From contig NZ_CABPSL010000001.1 in assembly GCF_902459665.1 (NCBI RefSeq), positions 744,001-808,000 of the forward strand: a stretch of 64,000 nt of DNA. Direction: 5' to 3'. The DNA comes from Pandoraea cepalis. Lineage in GTDB: Bacteria > Pseudomonadota > Gammaproteobacteria > Burkholderiales > Burkholderiaceae. Positions 17,694 through 26,882 of the stretch are shown here, piece after piece (the stretch's first letter is position 1; every line of letters starts with the position of its first letter). A model generated the notes under the pieces. It was given only the letters and a program-made list of their open reading frames with translations. It searched no databases and had not been told where the DNA came from. A program made the position numbers and the translations under genes.

Positions 17694-19406
17694 TCAGCCC
17701 TTCTGGTCCATTTCACCCGCAATCGACTGCACGCATTTATCGACGCTCAACTCCCACAGTGCGCTACGCGGCAACGTCTCGTCGGAGGCTCGTTCAAGCA
17801 CCGCCAGCGCGCGCGGTTTGAGCCGCACCAGGAGCAGCCGCTGTCCACGCGACGTCAATTCGGCGGAGAAGATGCGCAGTGCTTCGATCACTGAACTATC
17901 GACATCGGGTGTTTCTTCGAGACTCAGCATTACCGTCTGCACCGGCGTCGACTGCCCCCGCAGCATTAAACGCACCTTACTGAGCACGCGTTCGGCATTG
18001 GCAAAGAAGAGGGGTACCTCTGGCCGCACGATCGTGATGCCGGGGATGGGGGTTGCATCCGTGTGTGCGGAGACGTCGACGAAATCGTGGCTATCTCTCA
18101 GGCGCCCGAGCACCGAGACCGCCGGCTCAGACAAGTTGCGCAGTGTTAGCAGAAGGCTCACCCCGATGGCGACCAGCAAGCCGTGAAGTATGCCAAACAC
18201 GAGCACAGCCAGCAGCGCCGCTATTACGACCAGTCTGTCACGTTGCCACGTCCAGTATGGTTTGAACACGTCCGGGTGCAGTGAGTGACTGACGGCATAA
18301 ATGACGATCGCAGCGAGCACCGGTTCGGGCGTGCGAGACAACTGCGGTAACAGCATCAGCACGATCAGCGCAATGACCGCTGCGGCAAATATCCCCGCGA
18401 AGCGGGTCTGCGCGCCGGCGGCTTCGTTGGCGGAAGTCGCCGAGTAGCCTGCACCCACCGGCATCCCGTGCAGTAATCCGGAGACAAGATTTGCGCAGCC
18501 GAGCGCCATGAGGTCCCGGTTAGCCGACACGACATCGCCATGCTTTAGCGCGAAGCTGCGGATCGACCCGTACGATTCCGCGTACAGTATCAGCATCAGC
18601 GCAAACGCGAGTTCCGCGGTTTGCAGCCACTGTGAGCGGTCGAACCGTGGCAGGCCGACCGTCATATCGTGAAAATCGATCGCGCCAACGGTGCCAATGC
18701 CATGTGCATGCCAGTCGATCCGGTACCCCAACGCGATGCCGAGCACAATCACCGCCAGCGTCGCCGGCATGCGGGCACTTCGGCCCAGCCCGAAAAGGAT
18801 GGCCAGCGCAGCCGCCCCCAGCGCCACGCTATAGAAATTCCAACTGGGCGCTTGATGCGCGAGATCGAAAGCGATTCGCAGCGTATCGGTGTAATGCGAG
18901 TGCACGCCGAGTATGGTCGGCAATTGCTTGATGGCAATCGTCAGCGCCAGGCCGAACGCAAATCCGCGCAAGACCGGCTTCGAGACAAAGTCCGACATGG
19001 CGCCCAAACGCGACGCGCCGGCCAGCAGAAAAAGAATGCCAGTCGCCGCAACGAGGGCGGCGGCGTAGGCGAGCTGCGCACCGATGCCCCCGTCGCCGGC
19101 CCCCACCGTGGCGGCAAGCACGGCTGCGGATGAGGATGTTCCCGATACGATCGCGAATCGGCTACTGCCCGTTAGCCCATAGACGACAAGCCCGGTGAGC
19201 AGCGCAATCAGGCCCGCCTGCGGTGGCAGTCCAGCGATACCCGCGTAGGCAATGGCCTCAGGCAGCAAGAGTCCTGCTATCGAAACGCCGGCCAGTACGT
19301 CACGCCCAATACGAACCCGTCGCGGGGGAGGTGGCTCGACTGAACTCGTATAGGTGGATGGCTTCTGAAGCTGTACGGCGGCGGCATGGCCGGTATCGAT
19401 AGTCAT
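17694..19406 (-). CDS. SulP-family anion transporter with C-terminal STAS domain
   Basis: This 570-residue protein begins its membrane part with DVLAGVSIAGLLLPEAIAYA, a SulP signature, and has about 10-12 membrane helices to residue 420. MPVGAGYSATSANEAAGAQT (near residue 315) is another conserved SulP segment. The C-terminal 120 residues form a STAS domain with EETPDVDSSVIEAL near residue 505. SulP carriers move sulfate, bicarbonate or dicarboxylates across the inner membrane; the substrate cannot be read from sequence alone. No partner gene such as a carbonic anhydrase is adjacent. Confidence 0.88.
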   Translation of the reverse strand: MTIDTGHAAAVQLQKPSTYTSSVEPPPPRRVRIGRDVLAGVSIAGLLLPEAIAYAGIAGLPPQAGLIALLTGLVVYGLTGSSRFAIVSGTSSSAAVLAATVGAGDGGIGAQLAYAAALVAATGILFLLAGASRLGAMSDFVSKPVLRGFAFGLALTIAIKQLPTILGVHSHYTDTLRIAFDLAHQAPSWNFYSVALGAAALAILFGLGRSARMPATLAVIVLGIALGYRIDWHAHGIGTVGAIDFHDMTVGLPRFDRSQWLQTAELAFALMLILYAESYGSIRSFALKHGDVVSANRDLMALGCANLVSGLLHGMPVGAGYSATSANEAAGAQTRFAGIFAAAVIALIVLMLLPQLSRTPEPVLAAIVIYAVSHSLHPDVFKPYWTWQRDRLVVIAALLAVLVFGILHGLLVAIGVSLLLTLRNLSEPAVSVLGRLRDSHDFVDVSAHTDATPIPGITIVRPEVPLFFANAERVLSKVRLMLRGQSTPVQTVMLSLEETPDVDSSVIEALRIFSAELTSRGQRLLLVRLKPRALAVLERASDETLPRSALWELSVDKCVQSIAGEMDQKG

Positions 19407-19633
19407 ATCGAGGGGCGTTATCGAATATACGGCGGTTGATAACCGTCAAGGCGTCACACGCTGACGAGCCATTATCGCCGGATTTGTTCGGAACGAGATT
19501 CCTCGAGTTCGTTATGGCACTCGCAAGTTGAGTCTTGCCGGCGGCATGTGTCCGTTGTCCCGGCGAATTCGACGCGATAGGTGCTCCGCATGCCCATCCT
19601 GCCAAGCCTCGAGATAGTCTGTCTGCCGGCCGA

Positions 19634-19680
19634 TTGACAACGTGAGAAAGAGAATTTAGGATGTGATCGTTTCCTAAATT
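19634..19680 (+). promoter_or_regulatory. Promoter with overlapping palindromic operator for the TetR gene
   Basis: TTGACA at 19634-19639 and TAGGAT at 19657-19662 are spaced by 17 bases. A perfect inverted repeat, AATTTAGGA at 19653-19661 and TCCTAAATT at 19672-19680, covers the -10 region and the likely start point. A repressor bound there would block transcription, so TetR autorepression is likely. Confidence 0.65.
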
Positions 19681-19692
19681 GGCGAGATAAAG

Positions 19693-20298
19693 ATGATCCA
19701 GGCTGCTGCAAGCCGGCCCCGGGGGCGGCCTAGAGAATTCGACGAAGAGCGAGTGCTTAGTCGTGCCATCGCGCTATTCAGTGCTTCGGGATATTCGGCC
19801 ACAGGAATTAGCGATCTCCAGCAGGCTACCGGCCTGACGGCCGGCAGCCTTTACAAGGCGTATCTGGACAAGGAAGGGATCTTTGCCAAAGCGCTCGAGC
19901 GTTATATCGCCCGGCGCGAGGCGGAGGTCAGCGCCATGATAAAAGGCGCGGAGAATGCACGCGCCAGCATCGCATCGCTGCTTGGCCTATATGCCCGGCT
20001 TAGCCAAGGAAAGGAGGGCAAACTCGGCTGTCTGCTGGTGGCGGGCATTGCCGAGCTGCCTCAATTCTCTCGGGTCGGCGATGCGTTGCGGGGCCAGCTT
20101 GCGCAGCGTCGAGATCTATTGGCCAGACTGGTCGCCCAAGGGCAGGCCGACGGCTCGATCACCACCGCAAGCGATCCCACGACCGTGGCAGATGTGTTGC
20201 TTGCGCTGTTGCAGGGCATGCGCGTGCTCGGAAAAGCCAGTGCATTCAGCGACGATGCGGACGCATTTGTTGCCCTTGCACTCAAAGTCCTGGAGTGA
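19693..20298 (+). CDS. TetR/AcrR-family transcriptional regulator
   Basis: The 201-residue product has RPRGRPREFDEERVLSRAIA then LFSASGYSATGISDLQQATG and LTAGSLYKAYLDKEGIFAKA, the standard N-terminal TetR helix-turn-helix (residues 12-60). The C-terminal ligand domain includes GCLLVAGIAELPQF. The gene starts 12 bases after the palindrome at 19653-19680. The nearest co-directional target is the alpha/beta hydrolase gene 176 bases downstream. Confidence 0.88.
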   Translation: MIQAAASRPRGRPREFDEERVLSRAIALFSASGYSATGISDLQQATGLTAGSLYKAYLDKEGIFAKALERYIARREAEVSAMIKGAENARASIASLLGLYARLSQGKEGKLGCLLVAGIAELPQFSRVGDALRGQLAQRRDLLARLVAQGQADGSITTASDPTTVADVLLALLQGMRVLGKASAFSDDADAFVALALKVLE

Positions 20299-20474
20299 CC
20301 ATGAACCGCTAAATTTTTTGCGCTCGTGCCGGTCGGACTCGCCTCCGGTCGCGGCTTACCGCGTAGCGAAGGCAGCACCGACCCTTCCATCTGTTCATAC
20401 ACCCGCAGCGTATGCGGCGTGGTCGCACTGACTGCGATGACCGTCGCGCTGCGCTATTCGAAAAGGACTCCGTC

Positions 20475-21365
20475 ATGATACATGGCGTACTGCCGGCCGC
20501 CCCCGCCGGTTTTGAACATCGATTTGCTACCGTGAATGGTCTGCGTTTCCACTATGTCGACGGTGGCGCGAAGGCAGAACGTACGGTAGTCCTCATCGCC
20601 GGCTTTCCCGAGAGTTGGTACGCGTGGCGTAAGGTCATGCCGTTGCTTGCCAACGACTTTCGTGTCGTCGCCATCGATATGCCTGGCCAAGGCGATAGTG
20701 ATCGACCGCTCGACGGCTATGACACGCAAACCGTCGCACAACGCGTGCACGACCTTGTGAGTCATCTCGGCATCAAGCGATACAGTATCGCCGCGCATGA
20801 CGTTGGCGCATGGGTTGCGTTTCCGTATGCGCACCTATTCGGCGAGGAAGTCGAGGCGCTGGCGCTGATGGATGCGGGCATTCCAGGCATCACCCTGCCG
20901 GACATGCTGCCGTCGTCTTCCAAGCTGTCGTGGAAGACCTGGCATTTCTCCTTTCACGCGGTCCCGGACCTTCCGGAGATTCTGCTTGCCGGTCGGGAAC
21001 GAGCCTATCTCGAATGGTTCTTCTGGAGCAAGGCGGCCAATCCGGCATGTTACGGCGAGGACGAAATTGCCGAGTATCTGAGGACCTACTGCGCGCCTGG
21101 CGGAATGCGCGCGGGGCTCGCATTCTATCGCGCCGCGGCGCTTTCGGTCGAACAGAACCGTGCGCTGTCTCACGACCGGAAGCTCAAGATGCCGGTACTC
21201 GGCCTCAGTGCAGACCAGGGGTCGATCCCGGATATGTCGGCTGCACTCCGCCCATTCGCAGATGAGGTGAGCGGGGAGACCATCGTGAATTGCGGACACT
21301 TTCAGCCAGAGGAACAGCCTGAGGCCGTAGCGCACGCCTTGGCGAGGTTTTTTACTTCAGTTTGA
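20475..21365 (+). CDS. Alpha/beta hydrolase, epoxide-hydrolase-like
   Basis: This 296-residue protein has the family signature GFPESWYAWRKVMPLLA from residue 43, DMPGQGDSDRP from 68, and the nucleophile elbow AAHDVGAW with Asp109. The C-terminal GHFQPEEQPEAV supplies His275. An aspartate nucleophile with a histidine base is the pattern of epoxide hydrolases and dehalogenases. AAAAGGA precedes the ATG. It is downstream of the TetR gene in the same direction and may be its target. The 176-base gap between the two genes holds no intact gene. Confidence 0.82.
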   Translation: MIHGVLPAAPAGFEHRFATVNGLRFHYVDGGAKAERTVVLIAGFPESWYAWRKVMPLLANDFRVVAIDMPGQGDSDRPLDGYDTQTVAQRVHDLVSHLGIKRYSIAAHDVGAWVAFPYAHLFGEEVEALALMDAGIPGITLPDMLPSSSKLSWKTWHFSFHAVPDLPEILLAGRERAYLEWFFWSKAANPACYGEDEIAEYLRTYCAPGGMRAGLAFYRAAALSVEQNRALSHDRKLKMPVLGLSADQGSIPDMSAALRPFADEVSGETIVNCGHFQPEEQPEAVAHALARFFTSV

Positions 21366-21482
21366 ATGACGGACGATCTGCCGATTGTCGGCGATGGGTG
21401 GCGTTGATCGCCAAGTCGACGTCTGGCCAAGCGCGGAAAGTGATGGATTTCTCCGCTGCTGGCCAGGGGCTTGCGGTAGTCC

Positions 21483-22001
21483 TTATGCACGCGCTTCTGA
21501 CGGTACGATGGTGAGCAGCAACTCGTCGAGGCGTTCGAGAGTGGCTGCCAGACCGTCCTTCAATCCCATCTCGATAGCTTTTTGCACATCGGCCGGCGAG
21601 TTGTAGAGCACAACGGTGGTCACAAGGGTCCGTTCCTTCGCATCGGCGAAAGCGGCGTCCCAGCGTGCCCTCGGCAGGCTCGGATTCACGACGCCCGATT
21701 CATCACAAAAACCGTCGAGCGCTACGTAGCCATCGATCGGATTGATTGCCTGGTAGTCCAGACGGTTCCAGAATGATTCCCCGTCAGGCGTCGTCATGGC
21801 GTAGTGCCAATAGCCGCCTTCCTTGAACTCCATGTGCTTTGTCCGGGTGGTGAGCGGCTTGGGCGCGAACCATTGATCGAGCAATTCGCGCTTTGTATGG
21901 CAATCCCACACCAGTTGGCGTCCTGCTGCGAATTCCCGCTTCACCGTGATGCTGTTTTTTTCCATATCGACGACGAAATCAAATCGAAGGTCAGCTTTCA
22001 T
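21483..22001 (-). CDS. SRPBCC / AHSA1-family protein
   Basis: The 172-residue product matches the activator-of-Hsp90-like (AHSA1) SRPBCC group: ITVKREFAAGRQLVWDCHT near the N-terminus, LLDQWFAPKPLTTRTKHMEF, GGYWHYAMTTPDG and a C-terminal GLKDGLAATLERLDELL. In bacteria these proteins are commonly encoded just after an ArsR regulator, as here; the ligand is unknown. Its ATG lies inside the last codons of the ArsR gene (11-base overlap), so the two are translationally coupled. Confidence 0.85.
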   Translation of the reverse strand: MKADLRFDFVVDMEKNSITVKREFAAGRQLVWDCHTKRELLDQWFAPKPLTTRTKHMEFKEGGYWHYAMTTPDGESFWNRLDYQAINPIDGYVALDGFCDESGVVNPSLPRARWDAAFADAKERTLVTTVVLYNSPADVQKAIEMGLKDGLAATLERLDELLLTIVPSEARA

Positions 22002-22335
22002 TGTCTTGTCCTTGGAGTTTTTCCAACAGGTTGTCGAGGTTGTCGTACCTGCTTGCCCAGATCGCGCGCTGCTCGGCAAACCACCGTTCGGCGGCCGCCA
22101 GATTCTGGCGATCGAGCATGCACGTGCGAGTTCTGCCGGTCTTGCTCGAGTGAATCAACCCGGTGTCTTCCAGTACCCGCACATGCTTCATGAACGACGG
22201 CAGAGCCATGTCGAAGGGTTCTGCCAACTCGCTCACCGTCGCGGGCCCCACGCCGAGCCGTTGAATAACTGCCCTGCGCGTAGGGTCCGCCAGTGCGTGA
22301 AAGACCGAGTTCAGCGCAATTCCATAGTTATCCAT
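21991..22335 (-). CDS. ArsR-family transcriptional regulator
   Basis: This 114-residue winged-helix protein has the ArsR core FHALADPTRRAVIQRLGVGP and ATVSELAEPFDMALPSFMKH then VRVLEDTGLIHSSKTGRTRT. It has no obvious metal-binding cysteine pair in the DNA-recognition helix, as is usual for ArsR members that are paired with SRPBCC proteins. The ATG at 22335 was preferred over one 36 bases upstream because it starts directly ahead of the fold. It forms a two-gene unit with the SRPBCC gene. Confidence 0.85.
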   Translation of the reverse strand: MDNYGIALNSVFHALADPTRRAVIQRLGVGPATVSELAEPFDMALPSFMKHVRVLEDTGLIHSSKTGRTRTCMLDRQNLAAAERWFAEQRAIWASRYDNLDNLLEKLQGQDNES

Positions 22336-22907
22336 TAGGCTAACTATACGCGAGCTTATCGGTTGGCGCAATAACCAGTCTTGGGGGTATGTTGGGCGCG
22401 CGTTGGAGGTGTCGGGCGACCTCGCCTACGATGCGCAGGTCGTTGGCTGCTGTCTTTTGGGGAAAGCTGGCGCATATTCGCTGACGTCTTGACGCGGCTC
22501 GCGCATGAAGCCCCGTTGATACGGAAACGATAAGCGCATGCCAAGTCACGCGACTGCACCGATGCCAACTGATTGAAACAATCAAGCGATCAAAACGCGT
22601 TGTCGAATGGCCGATAGCGGACGCAAAGTCGTCGTTTGACTTGTTGCCGACAGGAGCCACGTCCGATGCGCTTCCTGGCCGATTGCGTCCTATCACAAGC
22701 ATCTGCTTGCGACCCTTCTCTGTCGTTCCGCTCAGGCCGCAGTAGCGACCGCTATCGTGTGTAAAGAGGGCTCTGCCCGCCTGCTTGCCTGCCCGCGCGC
22801 GGCTTTTCGCTAATGCAATGAGCCTGGCCCATCAGGCTCGTCAACGCATCATAAATAGATTGCTCGGCGCGAACGGCGTGTTCTTCATCGACCGCGATAG
22901 CGCACCC
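22336..22907. other. Gene-free interval of about 570 bases
   Basis: Frames on both strands here are short, lack ribosome sites and show no family motif. The sequence has scattered, degenerate GGCCGATA-like words such as those found in other gene-free stretches of this window. I see no promoter or terminator that I would defend. Confidence 0.5.
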
Positions 22908-23540
22908 TCAGATGCCACCGTGCGCGGCGATAAACATGGCGACGGCCGACCGGCAATAGGATTCGATTTCGTTGTCGTCCTCTGCTCTCGCCTCATCGAA
23001 GCGTGCGATCAGCAGGAGATCGGACCCTTTGAAAAGCGCGGCAAACAAGCGGGCGGACAGGTGCGCATCGGGTACGTTCAGCATCCCCTTCTCGTGCAAC
23101 TGACGCAACACGGCCTCGATGTGGGCGATGACATGGGCAGGCCCGGCCTCGTAGTGGAGCTTGCTTAACGCCTTTTGATTCGTCTTGTCGGCCAAGACCA
23201 TGGCCTCGACACTGCGGACGTCCGGGCTCAACAGCGTGCGAAGCAGGGATGATCCCATCGCCATGAGCTGATCTTCGGCTGAACCGTCGACGCCGTCAGA
23301 AAGGGCCTGCGGTGCAAACTCATCGCAGCGGGCCACCATGGCCGCGCTGAACAGCGCCTCCTTGTTCTCGAAGTGCCGATAGATGCTGAGCTTGGATATC
23401 TTCGCCCGCTGCGCGACCTTGTCCATGGTCGTCGCTTGAAAACCCAATTCCACAAAGAGTTTGCAGGCCGCGTCGACGATCGTTTGGCGAAGTGCCTCGT
23501 TGGCGGGCCGGCCGCGCCGGCTCTGGCTATTTTCGGTCAC
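22908..23540 (-). CDS. TetR/AcrR-family regulator, divergent from the flavoprotein gene
   Basis: The 210-residue product has SRRGRPANEALRQTIVDAAC then LFVELGFQATTMDKVAQRAK and ISKLSIYRHFENKEALFSAA, a TetR DNA-binding domain at residues 8-60. The C-terminal region resembles the AefR-like TetR ligand domain (LFKGSDLLLIARF). It diverges from the CPYC flavoprotein gene; the promoter of that gene is packed with inverted repeats (23551-23597). Confidence 0.88.
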   Translation of the reverse strand: MTENSQSRRGRPANEALRQTIVDAACKLFVELGFQATTMDKVAQRAKISKLSIYRHFENKEALFSAAMVARCDEFAPQALSDGVDGSAEDQLMAMGSSLLRTLLSPDVRSVEAMVLADKTNQKALSKLHYEAGPAHVIAHIEAVLRQLHEKGMLNVPDAHLSARLFAALFKGSDLLLIARFDEARAEDDNEIESYCRSAVAMFIAAHGGI

Positions 23541-23554
23541 GATAATTATGGTAC

Positions 23555-23597
23555 TTGACAGTATTGAAATCTGTTAATACGATACCGCATAGTATCG
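23555..23597 (+). promoter_or_regulatory. Promoter and TetR-type operators before the CPYC flavoprotein gene
   Basis: TTGACA at 23555-23560 and TACGAT at 23578-23583 are separated by 17 bases. Two inverted repeats overlap this promoter: GTATT-N10-AATAC at 23561-23580 and CGATAC-N6-GTATCG at 23580-23597. They are the best candidates for binding of the divergent TetR protein. Confidence 0.6.
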
Positions 23598-23688
23598 CAA
23601 TGTGCAAGCCAAGGGCAGGTTTCAACCGGTTGTCCAGATCAGGCGTCCCCGGGGCCCACCCCTCATTCACAACACGGAGCCCATCACC

Positions 23689-24582
23689 ATGAATGACGTC
23701 ATCATCATAGGCGGCAGCTTTGCTGGCCTCGCCGCCGCCTTGCAGCTTGGCCGTGCCCGCCGCAAGGTCACCGTTCTCGATACCGGCCGGCCGCGTAACC
23801 GCTTTGCCGGCCACTCACATGGCCTGCTCGGCCACGATCACAAGCCGCCGCTGGACATCCTGGTCGAGGCGCGGCAGCAGCTGTCGCGCTATCCAACGAT
23901 CAGCTTCGTCAATGCCCGGGCCGAAAGCGTGTCTGGCGCCATCGACGATTTCTGTGTCGTCACTGACGATCACGAAAGCCTGAGGGCGCGCCGCCTGATC
24001 CTGAGCTATGGCGTCGCCGACCAGATGCCTGATGTTCCGGGCTTCGCCGAAAGCTGGGGCACGTCCATCGTGCCCTGCCCCTATTGCGACGGCTTTGAAG
24101 TCGCTGGCCAGCATTGGGGCCTTGTCTGGTCCAGCCCGCAGTCGTACCAATCTGCCAAGCTGTTCCGCGATTGGACTGACAAGTTGACTGTCTTCACCGA
24201 TGGTCATGACATCGCGCCCGATATCGAGGCCGATCTGGCGCGCCGCAACATACCTCTCGTCGATGGACGGATCGTCGAGATCGCCCACCAGAAGGGCCAT
24301 ATCACCACCGTCAATCTGGATACTGGTCGCAATGTCTCGGTCGACGTCCTGTTCGCCCATCCGCGCAACAAGCCGTCCGCAAGCCTGCATACATCTCTGG
24401 GCCTCGCCACGGTCGATACGCCCACCGGCATAGTACTCAAGGTCGACGAGCGCCGCCAAACCAGCATGCCCGGCATCTACGCCGCTGGCGACCTCGCCAC
24501 GCCCTTCTTGCCATCGGTCACCCAGGCATCCTCGCAGGGCGCATTGGCGGGCATCTTCGCCCAGCAGTCGATGGTGGTTTGA
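23689..24582 (+). CDS. Thioredoxin-reductase-like FAD/NAD(P) oxidoreductase with a CPYC centre (first copy)
   Basis: This 297-residue flavoprotein starts MNDVIIIGGSFAGLAAALQL, with the FAD-binding glycine motif at residues 8-13. It has a CPYC redox pair (Cys130 and Cys133) where thioredoxin reductase has CATC, and the C-terminal FAD motif GIYAAGDLATP. Several CPYC relatives are disulfide-forming oxidases of small molecules rather than thioredoxin reductases, so the substrate may be a small dithiol; that is inference. A paralogue with the same CPYC motif lies at 25943-26848. Its start was set at the ATG immediately before the Rossmann strand. Confidence 0.82.
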   Translation: MNDVIIIGGSFAGLAAALQLGRARRKVTVLDTGRPRNRFAGHSHGLLGHDHKPPLDILVEARQQLSRYPTISFVNARAESVSGAIDDFCVVTDDHESLRARRLILSYGVADQMPDVPGFAESWGTSIVPCPYCDGFEVAGQHWGLVWSSPQSYQSAKLFRDWTDKLTVFTDGHDIAPDIEADLARRNIPLVDGRIVEIAHQKGHITTVNLDTGRNVSVDVLFAHPRNKPSASLHTSLGLATVDTPTGIVLKVDERRQTSMPGIYAAGDLATPFLPSVTQASSQGALAGIFAQQSMVV

Positions 24583-24678
24583 GAGCACAGATTCCCTTCT
24601 CCCATTGCGTCGTCGCCTTCGAAAAGGTTGGCGTAGATCGGCGCAGTGAAGAGCGGATCGTCGAGTCAAGGAGATGAC

Positions 24679-25542
24679 ATGGCAAAGCAAAGTGCTGATC
24701 AGGTGGGTGACTGGAATGGTCAAAGCGGTGAGCGCTGGGTCGCCAACCAGGCCCGGCTCGACGCTCTGGTGGCGGTGTTTGGCCAGGCCGCGATAGAAGC
24801 CGCCGCGCCCGCGACGGGTGAGCGCGCGCTGGACATCGGTTGCGGCGCGGGCGCATCGAGTCTGGCTCTGGCCGCCCGCGTTGGCGCGGGGGGCCAAGTG
24901 CTGGGCGTGGACATATCCGAGCCGCTGATCGAGCGAGCGCGCGCGCTTGCGCGCCACGATACGCCGGCCCTGTTTCAGGTGGCCGACGCCAGCAGCGCAG
25001 AGCTGCCCGAAGGCGCGTTTGACATCCTGTTCTCGCGTTTCGGCGTGATGTTCTTCGACGATCCGACAGCGGCGTTCGCCCACATGCGACGCGCACTCCG
25101 GCCTGGCGGGCGGGTCGCTTTTGTCTGCTGGCGCGGGGCGGCCGAGAACGACTGGATGCGCCTGCCGGTGGGCGCGCTCAAGGGCATTCTCCCGCCGAGC
25201 GCGCTGCCCGATCCCGAAGCGCCCGGCCCGTTTTCGTTCGGCGACCGAGCGCGCGTGGCGCGCATCCTGACGGCGGCCGGCTTCACCGATATCGCTATCA
25301 TGCCCTTCGACGCGTCCGTCCCATTCGGCGAGGGCGAAACGCGGGACGCTGCGGTCGACGCCGCGGTGAAGATGACGCTTGAGGTCGGCCCGCTGTCGCG
25401 TGTGCTCGCTGATCAGCCCGACGACCTCCGCGCCCGCGCCGCGGCCGCAGTTCGTGCCGCCTTCGAGAGCCTCCCCGGTGAGCGGTCGGTGATGATCAAC
25501 GGCGCGGCGTGGGTCGTCAATGCACGCAATCCCGCACGTTGA
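24679..25542 (+). CDS. Class I SAM-dependent methyltransferase
   Basis: The 287-residue product has the SAM-binding motif I LDIGCGAGASSLALA at residues 51-65, motif II GVDISEPLIERAR, and the later ALRPGGRVAFVCW. The N-terminal QVGDWNGQSGERWVANQARL is common in a set of proteobacterial methyltransferases of unknown substrate. AAGGAGATGAC precedes the ATG. It follows the CPYC flavoprotein gene after 96 bases in the same direction, so the two may share the TetR-controlled promoter. Confidence 0.83.
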   Translation: MAKQSADQVGDWNGQSGERWVANQARLDALVAVFGQAAIEAAAPATGERALDIGCGAGASSLALAARVGAGGQVLGVDISEPLIERARALARHDTPALFQVADASSAELPEGAFDILFSRFGVMFFDDPTAAFAHMRRALRPGGRVAFVCWRGAAENDWMRLPVGALKGILPPSALPDPEAPGPFSFGDRARVARILTAAGFTDIAIMPFDASVPFGEGETRDAAVDAAVKMTLEVGPLSRVLADQPDDLRARAAAAVRAAFESLPGERSVMINGAAWVVNARNPAR

Positions 25543-25942
25543 CAGGTTACGTCGACCAATGTGTCAGAACCGGCAATTCCTCGTGTCTCGGGGAGGGTCT
25601 ACCTTGAGCGCCGAACGACCGAAACGCGGCGCTGATTAGCCATTGAGGGCAAAAAGAGTAGTGGCGCTTGATGGCCGCTTGCCGTCGCTCATGACGGTCG
25701 GTTTCCGACCCATCCGAGTCACTCGACGCACGGCTGGTTGAACGGCGATTTCCGACCGTGAAGCGGCCGTTCGGCTTCCGGCCTCAATGGCCTTTACCTG
25801 CTCGTGGGAAGAACCAAGGCGCAGGAATGATCGATCGGACCGCCCCGTGGCAACTTCGGACGAATGCGTGCCTCGCGGATAGCCGTTTGATGCACTCGAC
25901 GCGTTAGACCCGCTGCCAGGGCGCGGCCACTTCCACGATCGA
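25543..25942. other. Gene-free interval containing a palindromic repeat copy
   Basis: No credible gene. It contains one copy of a 40-base element (25672-25711) that recurs at 27519-27558. A minus-strand frame through it has no family similarity that I can see. Confidence 0.5.
25672..25711. repeat. Dispersed intergenic repeat, copy 1
   Basis: This 40-base block differs from 27519-27558 at one position. Its core GGTCGG-TTT-CCGACC (25696-25710) is a perfect 6-bp hairpin with a three-base loop. It lies between two genes and is not part of either. Confidence 0.75.
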
Positions 25943-26848
25943 TTACAAGCCAAAAATGAGCGAGCGATGTGCCGCAACGCCCGCTGCAACGCCGGCGGCC
26001 GAGGCGAACGTCGCGTTGGACCATGCGCTCGCCGCATCGCCAGCGGCAAACACTCCCGGAACGGTGGTCTGCTTCCAGTCGTCCACGCGGATAACGGGAC
26101 CTATCGGACCTTCGTCGAACTCGCATCCGAGCTGCTTTGCGAGCGGACTTGCCATCTGGGTGCGCGGCCCCACAAACAGTGCATCGATGTCGATGGCGCG
26201 GCCGTCGGCGAGACGCAACCCTGTCATGTTGGGTACGTCGCCAAGCACTTCCACGACTGGCGCCCGTTCGATTCGCACATTGCGGGCTTCGAGCAACGCA
26301 GTCTCTTCGAGCGATGGCTCGACTATGCCTTGCGTAAACCAGGTTGTCGGTCCCCAGTCGGGAACGAGCATCGCCTGATGAATCGATAGTGAATGCGTTG
26401 CCAGGACGCCGAGCCGTTTGTCCGCGACTTCGTAACCGTGACAATACGGACAATGCAGCGCGCTGATACCCCACCGTTCATCCAGGCCGGGGAGAGAGGG
26501 CAGTTCGTCTCGAACGCCCGTCGCAAGGATCAATCGATCCGCGCTTGCGGTGCTCCCACTGCTTTGCGTGACGATGAAGCAATCATCAACACGCTCCGCC
26601 GTGCGTGCTTCGCCTGTCGCGACGTGCGCCGTCGGATACGCCGAGAGTTGCGCCGTCGCCTCATCGATGATCTCGCCGGGCGCCTTGCCATCCTGCCCGA
26701 GAAAACCATGAGCGTGTGATGCGAATCGATTGCGTGGCTTTCTACTATCGAGCACAAGCACACGCCGTCGCGCGCGCGCCAGCTGCATTGCGGCTGAAAG
26801 ACCGGCGAAGCTGCCGCCGATCACGATGACGTCGTAGTGCTCGTCCAT
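25943..26848 (-). CDS. Thioredoxin-reductase-like FAD/NAD(P) oxidoreductase with a CPYC centre (second copy)
   Basis: This 301-residue protein resembles the flavoprotein at 23689-24582: VIVIGGSFAGLSAAMQLARA near the start, RKPRNRFASHAHGFLGQD, the CPYC pair (Cys133 and Cys136) in LHCPYCHGYE, and GVFAAGDAAS near the C-terminus. GGAGAGGG precedes the chosen ATG at 26848. It diverges from an Rrf2-family regulator, with an 8-bp inverted repeat between them. It is on the opposite strand to the first copy and has its own regulator, so the two are not a simple tandem duplication. Confidence 0.82.
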   Translation of the reverse strand: MDEHYDVIVIGGSFAGLSAAMQLARARRRVLVLDSRKPRNRFASHAHGFLGQDGKAPGEIIDEATAQLSAYPTAHVATGEARTAERVDDCFIVTQSSGSTASADRLILATGVRDELPSLPGLDERWGISALHCPYCHGYEVADKRLGVLATHSLSIHQAMLVPDWGPTTWFTQGIVEPSLEETALLEARNVRIERAPVVEVLGDVPNMTGLRLADGRAIDIDALFVGPRTQMASPLAKQLGCEFDEGPIGPVIRVDDWKQTTVPGVFAAGDAASAWSNATFASAAGVAAGVAAHRSLIFGL

Positions 26849-26882
26849 ACGTTCCCTCTCCAGATCATCATGCAACATTGTG

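Noticed and set aside
20299-20474. A short start (MNR then stop) after the TetR gene, with a hydrophobic stretch in another frame
   Set aside because: It could be a decayed small membrane protein, but no frame holds together and nothing identifies the family.
22340-22702. A 120-codon minus-strand frame in the gene-free interval
   Set aside because: The sequence is a mixture of low-information text and intergenic repeat words, with no ribosome site or family pattern.
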